From Polaromonas sp. JS666 (GTDB lineage: Bacteria > Pseudomonadota > Gammaproteobacteria > Burkholderiales > Burkholderiaceae_C), in contig NC_007950.1 of assembly GCF_000013865.1 (NCBI RefSeq), positions 248,001 through 312,000 on the forward strand: DNA of 64,000 nucleotides, in the 5' to 3' direction. The translations under genes were made by a program, and so were the position numbers. The notes below the pieces were generated by a model, which saw only the letters and a program-made list of their open reading frames with translations, made no database searches and had not been told where the DNA came from. Position 1 is the stretch's first letter; each line of letters starts with the position of its first letter. Of the stretch, positions 58,241 through 64,000 are shown piece after piece.

Positions 58241-59814
58241 CCTCGATTGGACACTCCCTCAATGCTCGCTCCATTGCCAAAACCAGCTTCCACAAATTCC
58301 CGCAAATGCGCCAAGTCAGTCTTCGCATACGCGGCAGTAGTCTGTACCGATGCGTGGCCAAGTAGCGCCTGCGCGGCGGGCAGTGGAACACGTTTGTCCA
58401 CAACCAGCGTTCTGGCATAGGCATGGCGTAACCAGTGCGGCGACACGGTGCGCAGCAGCGTGCCACTCTGTGGATCGCCTTGCTCAATTTCTCGGGCCAC
58501 CGCCAGCAGCACTGCTTTGACTTCGTTGTAGAGTCCGCGTGCGCCAAGGTACCCGGCCTTTTCCCCATGGATGAGCGGTATCTGTTCAAGGGTATCTGGC
58601 AGTTCAGGCAGGCCTCTTGCCAGTCGATAGCTCAACAGCACATGGGAGCAAATGGTGGGCAATGGAATTTGGCGAATCTTGTTGCCCTTGCCAACCACGG
58701 TCAGGGTGACGGCGCCAACTTTGTCGGACTCAACGCGTGGCAAGGCCTTCGATGGATTCCAGGCAAGCTCGGCAAGCCGCGCCCCGCTAAACCGGAACAA
58801 ATGCCAGATTGCACAGCGGCGCCAGACGTTGGCATCGGCTGTTTGTAATGGCGGCGACGTCTGCAAGCTGCGCTCGATAAACGCATCGCACCGCGCCAAA
58901 AGCTCCGAACTCACCATGCGCGTTGGCGCAAACCCGGCTTGTGCCCTGGAGCCACCGGTAAGGCCTGCCGCGGGGTTGCCCTGTAAATATCCGGTGTTGT
59001 GCCAGTAGCGGTAAAGACTCGCCACGACCGCGAGCGAGCGCGCCTGTGACTTTTCTGCCATGGGCCGCATCTGTGCCGGCGTATCCCCCTCGAGCGGTTT
59101 GTTGCCAGACTGCATTTTCTGCATGCGCGACTTGTATTTCAGCAAGTCCTGCCGCGTCAGATCTGAGAGCGGCCCCAGGTTCTGCTCTTGGCACCAGGTG
59201 ACCAATCGTTCTAACTCTTTCGTGTACGCCCTCCAGGTGTGCCTGGAGCGGCTGGTACGCTCACGCAAGAATGCTGACAGCGCCGCATAGTCATCGCTGG
59301 CGCCCAAGGTGTTGGTGTGTTCATGGGGGTTATAGAGCCTGCCGGTTCTTTGCAGCCAGGCGCGCAGTGCGAATGCAAATGGAACTTGGCTGTCGTTCGG
59401 GCTGGTTTGGGTGGTCTTCGCCGGCATGCCCGCCGTCACCAAACGAAACCGCGTTTTGTGCGACTTGAGCACCGCCAAAACAATGCTGGCCGGATCCGGC
59501 GCATCTGGCCCCGCCACCACATGCAGTTTGCCCTTTTGCCAATACTCCACGACTGCCGGGGCATTCAACAGGAGTTTGCAAACCCGCGGCTTTGCGCGCC
59601 GAGCGTGCGGCAGTGCCCCGTAAACCTTGATCAGTCGCTGCCAATTCCAGTTTTCGTACACCGGGTGCATCAGTGCGTTGGCCAGGTACTGGGCGGCAAG
59701 TTCTGGGGTGGTCGGTACCGCATGTGCTGGCTCCACGCCATGGTCTACCCACAATTGAGACGATGCTGGCAAAGCCGTCCCACGCACGGTGACCTCGGAA
59801 TGCGTGTCAATCAC
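58204..59814 (-). CDS. tnpS: Tyrosine recombinase, TnpS-like cointegrate resolvase (536 aa)
   Basis: Catalytic residues R346 (FSGARLAEL), K376 (VVGKGNK), H460-W-L-R463, H487 (LLGHASVQTT) and Y496 are present. The about 150-residue N-terminal extension is typical of the TnpS group. It starts with GTG at 59814 overlapping the tnpT stop (GTGA), so the pair is cotranslated. In Tn4651 the two genes are divergent around the rst site; here they are codirectional, which is different. Confidence 0.85.
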   Translation of the reverse strand: MIDTHSEVTVRGTALPASSQLWVDHGVEPAHAVPTTPELAAQYLANALMHPVYENWNWQRLIKVYGALPHARRAKPRVCKLLLNAPAVVEYWQKGKLHVVAGPDAPDPASIVLAVLKSHKTRFRLVTAGMPAKTTQTSPNDSQVPFAFALRAWLQRTGRLYNPHEHTNTLGASDDYAALSAFLRERTSRSRHTWRAYTKELERLVTWCQEQNLGPLSDLTRQDLLKYKSRMQKMQSGNKPLEGDTPAQMRPMAEKSQARSLAVVASLYRYWHNTGYLQGNPAAGLTGGSRAQAGFAPTRMVSSELLARCDAFIERSLQTSPPLQTADANVWRRCAIWHLFRFSGARLAELAWNPSKALPRVESDKVGAVTLTVVGKGNKIRQIPLPTICSHVLLSYRLARGLPELPDTLEQIPLIHGEKAGYLGARGLYNEVKAVLLAVAREIEQGDPQSGTLLRTVSPHWLRHAYARTLVVDKRVPLPAAQALLGHASVQTTAAYAKTDLAHLREFVEAGFGNGASIEGVSNRGQATLTSLSRSG

Positions 59815-60743
59815 GCGGCGGGCCTTTTAACGGTCCTACGCCGCTTGGCCAGACCCGGCGGTGGCGCCGGTACCGTATCGTGCGTGCGGCTCTTGAGGAA
59901 CCCATCGACCTGGACCTTGAGCGATGTATTGATGTATTTCAAGGCGGACACTTCACCGGCCGCCTTGTCACGCTGCGTGCGCACTTCCAGCAAATCGGCT
60001 TCCAGTTGTTCGATCCGCCCCGCCAATGTGGCCTCCCGTTTTTCGGCAAACTTGGACTGGCTGGCCATGCGACTGACCTCCACCTGGGCAGTTTGGCGCT
60101 GTTGGGCGGTTTCTTGCAGCAGTTGCTTGGAGAGACCGTCGTAGCGCTCCCGGGCGGCGGCGATGGCCTCCATCTTTTCATCTTCCAGTGCCGCACGCGC
60201 CGCCAGCAATTCGGATTCGCGCCCACGGCTTGCCTGCAACTCGGTTTGAAGCCCGGCATTGCGTTCAGTCAACACGGCATTTTGCGACTTCGCGTGCGCC
60301 AGCTGGGTATCGCGCTCAGCCGCTGCTGCCCGCAATTCGGCGAGTTCCTGCAGCAGGACCTGGCTGCGAAGCTTTTCTTCGACCAGTTCACTTTTGGCGG
60401 CGTCCGCAATGCCCTGGGCCTGCGATTTGAGCTGCAGGACTTCGGTGAGCTGAATCCCCACGGCGGCCTGCCACAGCTGACCCATGAGTGCCGCAATGTC
60501 GGCCGGCACTTCCGGAATGGGCGGGATTTGGCTGTCGGCACCCACGATGTCCTTTTCCAGGGCATTGATTTCGTGGGCGATGGTGGCGGGGTTGCCGCCA
60601 CCCAGGCGCTCGCGAACCTTTCGCACGGAGACGGCCCGTCGGAAGGAAGGCGTTGACGCCGTGCCGGCGATCCCGGCCTCCCGGAGCAGGCTGGAGATGG
60701 TTTCACGCACTTGGGCAGGGGTGGCGACGGTGGGACGCGGCAT
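59811..60743 (-). CDS. tnpT: TnpT-like coiled-coil DNA-binding protein (310 aa)
   Basis: From ATG 60743 (MPRPTVATPAQVRETISSLL) a KfrA-type N-terminal DNA-binding domain (about 1-120, with VRKVRERLGGGNPATIAHEI) is followed by a long Ala/Glu/Gln-rich coiled coil (about 125-270) and a basic tail (KRRRTVKRPAA). TnpT assists TnpS at the resolution site. The longer frame to 60791 begins in leader sequence. Confidence 0.85.
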   Translation of the reverse strand: MPRPTVATPAQVRETISSLLREAGIAGTASTPSFRRAVSVRKVRERLGGGNPATIAHEINALEKDIVGADSQIPPIPEVPADIAALMGQLWQAAVGIQLTEVLQLKSQAQGIADAAKSELVEEKLRSQVLLQELAELRAAAAERDTQLAHAKSQNAVLTERNAGLQTELQASRGRESELLAARAALEDEKMEAIAAARERYDGLSKQLLQETAQQRQTAQVEVSRMASQSKFAEKREATLAGRIEQLEADLLEVRTQRDKAAGEVSALKYINTSLKVQVDGFLKSRTHDTVPAPPPGLAKRRRTVKRPAA

Positions 60744-60822
60744 GGTGAGCAAAAACAGGTTTGTATAACATTGAAATATAACGTTAGACAATTAATTTTT
60801 CAAGGCTTTAAATACATCAATA

Positions 60823-60844
60823 TCTGATAATTCTTATTATCAGA
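60823..60844. repeat. Candidate core resolution site for TnpS
   Basis: TCTGATAAT (60823-60831) and its exact complement ATTATCAGA (60836-60844) flank a 4-bp spacer in the AT-rich region upstream of tnpT and inside the transposon end. Arm length and spacing fit a tyrosine-recombinase core; rst function is inferred. Confidence 0.6.
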
Positions 60845-60920
60845 GCTATTGAGGCGTTGAAACGAGTCAGGCGTCGCTCATGCGGCCAGGCGGGGCCTGA
60901 AAAGGCTACAAAAACGGGGA

Positions 60921-61036
60921 ATGGAGGGGGTCAGAGAATCCAGTATCCATGCGGGTTACAAGAGACCGACCTCTGGAAACCCGCATGGATAGGGGCCTCC
61001 CAAACGTCCTAAACCGCATCAAAAACAAGAGGACCC
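60921..61036 (-). repeat. Right terminal inverted repeat (about 116 bp)
   Basis: Read in reverse it starts GGGGGTCCTCTTGTTTTTGA and contains TTTAGGACGTTT, CCTATCCATGCGGGTTTCCA, then AACCCGCATGGAT and GATTCTCTGACCCCCTC. It mirrors the left repeat at 52660-52775. Confidence 0.85.
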
Positions 61037-61288
61037 CCAGTTAGAGTTGCCGGACACAATGAAAATTGGTGTTTAATAAACGTTCGTTAAGCTCAAGGCA
61101 AATGGCAGCTTTAAAACTTCAAGGTTAGCCATTCGGCACAGGCCGCCATCCGGGTAGGGTCAACCGCCCGGACACCGGTTTTTGCCAGTGTGCCAAGCTT
61201 TTAGAACGGCCCTGTCATGACCCACGGAATGCCCAATCGGCGGCTTTGTTGAATGCGGATTAACTGAATCACTTTTAGGAGGTAAAAC
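61037..61288. other. Promoter region of the OYE-TetR genes
   Basis: No gene. AACG-TT-CGTT with AT-rich flanks at about 61075-61090 could be a TetR-family operator. AGGAGG lies 6-7 bp before the ATG at 61289. The sequence directly after the transposon is not the missing half of istA. Confidence 0.4.
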
Positions 61289-62365
61289 ATGTCACGTCTA
61301 TTCTCAAAAACCACGCTGGGATCACTCCCGCTGCAAAATCATCTGCTCATGTCGCCGTTGACGCGCAACCGCGCCACCGGCAACATCCCGAACGCGCTCA
61401 TGGCGCAGTATTACGCGCAGCGGGCCACGGCGGGGCTCATCATCAGCGAGGGCACCTCACCGTCGCCCAACGGACTGGGCTATCCGCGCATACCGGGCAT
61501 TTTTTCGGCCGAACAGATAGCCGGCTGGAAACAGATCACCGATGCGGTGCATGCCCAGGGCGGCAAGATGTTCATGCAGCTCATGCACTGCGGACGCATC
61601 GCCCATCCGCTCAATCTGCCCCAGGGCGCACGCGTGCTGGGGCCGTCGGCCGTGGCCGCCGCCGGTGACATGTACACCGACGCCGAGGGCCTGAAACCGA
61701 ACGCCCTGCCGCAGGCGATGACCGAGGCCGACATCAAAACCGCCATCGAGGAGTTCGCCCAAGGCGCGAAGAACGCGGTGGCGGCGGGATTCGATGGCGT
61801 CGAGCTGCACGGGGCGAACGGTTATCTGCTCGAACAGTTCATTCGCCCGAACTCGAACCAGCGCACGGACGGCTACGGCGGCGCCATCGAGAACCGGGCG
61901 CGCTTCGTGCTCGAAGTCGCTGACGCCGTGATTGAAGCCATCGGCAAAGACAAGGTCGGCATCCGTTTATCGCCCTTCGGCGTGTTCAACGACATGCCGC
62001 TGTACGACGCGATGCAAGCTGATTACACCTGGCTGGCGCAGCAACTCAACGCCCGCGGCGTGGTCTACATCCACCTGGTCGATCACTCGGCCATGGGTGC
62101 ACCCACCGTGCCGGACGCCATGAAAGCGGCATTCCGCCAATTATTCAAGGGCACCCTGGTTCTCTCCGGCGGCTACGACGCCGCATGCGCCGAGGGCGAC
62201 CTGGTGGCAGGCAAGGCCGATCTGGTCGCCGTGGGCAGGCCTTTCCTGGCCAACCCCGATCTGATCGCACGCTGGCAGGCGGGCGCGGCGGTGAATGCGC
62301 CGGACATGAGCACGTTTTACACGCCCGGTCCCGAAGGCTATACGGATTACCCGACGCTGGCTTGA
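61289..62365 (+). CDS. Old Yellow Enzyme-family ene-reductase (358 aa)
   Basis: An FMN enzyme that reduces activated alkenes or nitro compounds with NAD(P)H. It has MSPLTRNRATGNIP, MQLMHCGRIAHP (Q97, H100), the substrate-anion pair H174 and N177 in ELHGANGYLLEQFIRPNSNQ, Y179 as a likely proton donor, R226 and VAVGRPFLANPDL. Length and start agree with NemA/XenB-type members. A TetR regulator gene follows 45 bp downstream on the same strand, a frequent partner. Confidence 0.93.
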   Translation: MSRLFSKTTLGSLPLQNHLLMSPLTRNRATGNIPNALMAQYYAQRATAGLIISEGTSPSPNGLGYPRIPGIFSAEQIAGWKQITDAVHAQGGKMFMQLMHCGRIAHPLNLPQGARVLGPSAVAAAGDMYTDAEGLKPNALPQAMTEADIKTAIEEFAQGAKNAVAAGFDGVELHGANGYLLEQFIRPNSNQRTDGYGGAIENRARFVLEVADAVIEAIGKDKVGIRLSPFGVFNDMPLYDAMQADYTWLAQQLNARGVVYIHLVDHSAMGAPTVPDAMKAAFRQLFKGTLVLSGGYDAACAEGDLVAGKADLVAVGRPFLANPDLIARWQAGAAVNAPDMSTFYTPGPEGYTDYPTLA

Positions 62366-62410
62366 CCGTAAAAAGGACAGTTTCACTTTTGAATTGATGG
62401 GTCTCTAACC

Positions 62411-63022
62411 ATGGCGAAACAAGCTTTCAGACATACACGCGAAGAGATACTCGGGCTGTCGGTGCCGCTTTTCGCAACGATCGGCTTCGACGGGGTTTCG
62501 ATGCGGGCTATCGCGGCTGCCGTGGGTGTGACGCCTGCGGCCCTCTACCACCACTTTTCGGACAAGGAGCAGCTCTGTCTGGAGGCTGTCGGCTACGCTT
62601 TCATGGAAAAGGTGGGGCCCTTGAAATCCCTTTTGGTCAGCGCAGGAGAACCCTGGAGCCGGCTCGAAGCATTCGTCATCCAGTTCACGCGCATGCTGGC
62701 CAGGGAGAAAGACTTCCGGCGCCTGATGCAATGGGTGCTGCTCGACAGCAATGAACCGCGCCTGCAAAGCCTGGTGGACTGCGTCTTTCGGGACCTGTTC
62801 AACGCGCTGCACAAGCTCGCCTCAAAGCTCGCCCCGGAGCATGATGCCCACTTGCTGGTCATCTCCATCATCGGCCTGGTGAACTACCCTTTTGAAACCC
62901 AGTCGGTGCGGCGTTTCCTGCCGGGCTACACCGATCAGCAGGAAGACCCCGAGGTCATTGCGCGGCATGTCATCGGCCTGCTGCGCCATGGTCTTGGCGC
63001 GGGCCACGACGAAAAATCATAG
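62411..63022 (+). CDS. TetR-family transcriptional regulator (203 aa)
   Basis: N-terminal helix-turn-helix: TREEILGLSVPLFATIGFDG, then MRAIAAAVGVTPAALYHHFS. The C-terminal ligand domain is helical. Its position behind the ene-reductase suggests it senses an electrophile or substrate and represses that gene. Confidence 0.9.
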   Translation: MAKQAFRHTREEILGLSVPLFATIGFDGVSMRAIAAAVGVTPAALYHHFSDKEQLCLEAVGYAFMEKVGPLKSLLVSAGEPWSRLEAFVIQFTRMLAREKDFRRLMQWVLLDSNEPRLQSLVDCVFRDLFNALHKLASKLAPEHDAHLLVISIIGLVNYPFETQSVRRFLPGYTDQQEDPEVIARHVIGLLRHGLGAGHDEKS

Positions 63023-63090
63023 CAATGCCCCGACCAGGGCAAACGTGCGGAGCAGACGTCCCTGCTCCATGACTGCAAGGAGAAGCAACG

Positions 63091-63678
63091 ATGAAATTGA
63101 AAACATGCCTGATCCTGTCGGCACTGATCGTCGGCGCCAGCGTACAAGCGGCGCAAGATCCCGCAGCCAAGCCGGCCGAGCCGGCCAAGGTGTCCGTGCT
63201 GCAAAAAGCGGAGGAAGGCGCGAAGAAGGCGGCAGCAGAAGCCAGGGAGGCAACGCACAAGGCTGCAGAGGCCGCCCAGCGGGCCGCGGAGAAGGCCGAG
63301 CAGGCCGTCAGCGACACCTCGCAAAAAGCTGCGGACGCTGCCCGGCAAGCGGCGCAGGAGGCCGATGAAGCCGCTAAAAAAGCAGTCCGCAAGACGGCAG
63401 AGGCCACTAAAAAAGCGACCGTAGCGACCAAAGAGGCCGCCCAAAAAGCCGAGGAAGCGGCCAAAAAAGCAGCGGCAGCCACCAAGGAAGCTGCACAGAA
63501 AGCCGGGGAAGCTGCCAAAAAAGCGGCCAAGTCGGGCAAGGAGGCAGCGCAGAAAGCGGCCGAAGCCACGCGGGACGCCGCACAGAATGCCTGGGAAGCA
63601 ACCAGGGAAGCCGCCGACAAGGCGCTTGAAACGACCAAGGAAACGGCGCGGGACATCAAGGATGCGGTGACGAAATAA
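63091..63678 (+). CDS. Exported Ala/Lys/Glu-rich helical repeat protein (195 aa)
   Basis: AAGGAG lies 7 bp before the ATG. A signal peptide is clear (MKLKTCLILSALIVGASVQA, cleavage near A20-A21). The mature part is a tandem 11-residue-type amphipathic helix repeat such as KKAAEATKKA and KEAAQKAEEA, as in LEA-like or apolipoprotein-like helices. It is almost free of Cys and aromatic residues. Membrane-surface or stress protection is a guess. Confidence 0.75.
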   Translation: MKLKTCLILSALIVGASVQAAQDPAAKPAEPAKVSVLQKAEEGAKKAAAEAREATHKAAEAAQRAAEKAEQAVSDTSQKAADAARQAAQEADEAAKKAVRKTAEATKKATVATKEAAQKAEEAAKKAAAATKEAAQKAGEAAKKAAKSGKEAAQKAAEATRDAAQNAWEATREAADKALETTKETARDIKDAVTK

Positions 63679-63769
63679 GCCTTTCCGGGCGGGCAGACTG
63701 GCTGCCCGGAAAACTATCACATCGCTGTGCTTTCGTTTTTCATTTTTATCACTGATAGAGAGGTTTTCC

Positions 63770-64000
63770 ATGTCCGAATCCAACAAACCCGGCGCCACGA
63801 GCAAAGACAAACTGATCGCCGACATGAAGCGCATCGTCGCCGATGCCGATGAGCTCCTGCGCGCCACCGCCGATCAAGCGGGCGAGAAGGTCGCCGGCTT
63901 GCACACCCGTCTTCAGGAAAATCTGAAGGCGGCCCAGGACCGACTTGCCGAGTTCGCGGCCACGGACGTCGACAAAACCAGGCAAGACCTCCGGGACGCG
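63770..64000 (+). CDS. DUF883/ElaB-YqjD-like protein, 5' part
   Basis: The ATG at 63770 follows AGAGAGG. The visible 77 residues (KDKLIADMKRIVADADELLR, then LHTRLQENLKAAQDRLAEFA) match the soluble helical part of DUF883 proteins, whose C-terminal membrane anchor would lie beyond the window. Such proteins bind ribosomes or sit at the inner membrane in stationary phase. Confidence 0.7.
   Translation, partial: MSESNKPGATSKDKLIADMKRIVADADELLRATADQAGEKVAGLHTRLQENLKAAQDRLAEFAATDVDKTRQDLRDA

Larger units (their letters stand above)
52660..61036. mobile_element. Tn4651-like Tn3-family transposon with mqsRA and TnpS/TnpT
   Basis: About 8.4 kb bracketed by long inverted repeats (52660-52775 and 60921-61036). 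It contains a DUF4158-type transposase gene broken by IS110, mqsR-mqsA, and a leftward tnpT-tnpS pair. The content and order match the Tn4651 subgroup, where TnpS/TnpT resolve cointegrates. It interrupted an IS21 istA. No 5-bp target duplication is visible (CATCT versus AGTTA), so flanks were rearranged. Confidence 0.85.

Overview
The window looks like a large plasmid or chromid of a betaproteobacterium, most likely Burkholderiales. It carries one iteron-type replication initiator with its repeats, a ParA/ParB system with a centromere-like palindrome array, a PRTRC (ParB-related, ThiF-related cassette) cluster of the type known from proteobacterial plasmids, and a dense layer of transposable elements. 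Codon use is GC-rich. No rRNA, tRNA or CRISPR array was seen.

Region 1 (1-11.7 kb, mostly minus strand) is the backbone. It starts with a class II (B12-dependent) ribonucleotide reductase that runs off the left edge. A tightly overlapping operon follows, read right to left: unknown protein, CobS/MoxR-like AAA+ ATPase, unknown membrane-anchored-looking protein, SSB-like protein and KTSC-domain protein. Two small genes come next, then the PRTRC genes for protein C (ubiquitin-like), protein F, protein B (E2-like family), protein A (intact JAMM signature) and an E1/ThiF-like enzyme. A terminator splits C-F from B-A-ThiF.

Region 2 (11.7-18.3 kb) is the replication and partition core: an IS630 element, a Rep_3-like initiator, 17 same-orientation iterons, parB, parA and eight palindromes centred on GTTCAACCGGTTGAAC.

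Region 3 (18.4-26.4 kb) holds a large tyrosine recombinase with two small upstream genes (one a frameshifted YkgJ-like gene), a first Xre-RES toxin-antitoxin pair, two HTH genes and an unknown gene.

Region 4 (26.5-38 kb) is a graveyard of three related Tn3-family transposases, all broken. With them are a resolvase remnant, a second Xre-RES pair and a second tyrosine recombinase divergent from one tnpA.

Region 5 (38.9-51.4 kb) is one gene for a giant octapeptide-repeat protein of about 2,280 residues, cut into four pieces by an IS5, an IS66 (with a pRiA4b ORF-3 passenger) and an ISL3 element. Perfect target duplications let two of the three junctions be rejoined in frame.

Region 6 (51.7-61.04 kb) has IS66 and IS21 remnants and then an 8.4-kb Tn4651-like transposon. 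It has unusually long terminal inverted repeats, a tnpA disrupted by IS110, an mqsRA toxin-antitoxin module, and a TnpS/TnpT-type cointegrate resolution pair.

Region 7 (61.3-64 kb) carries ordinary cargo: an Old Yellow Enzyme, a TetR regulator, an exported Ala/Lys-rich protein and the start of a DUF883-like gene.
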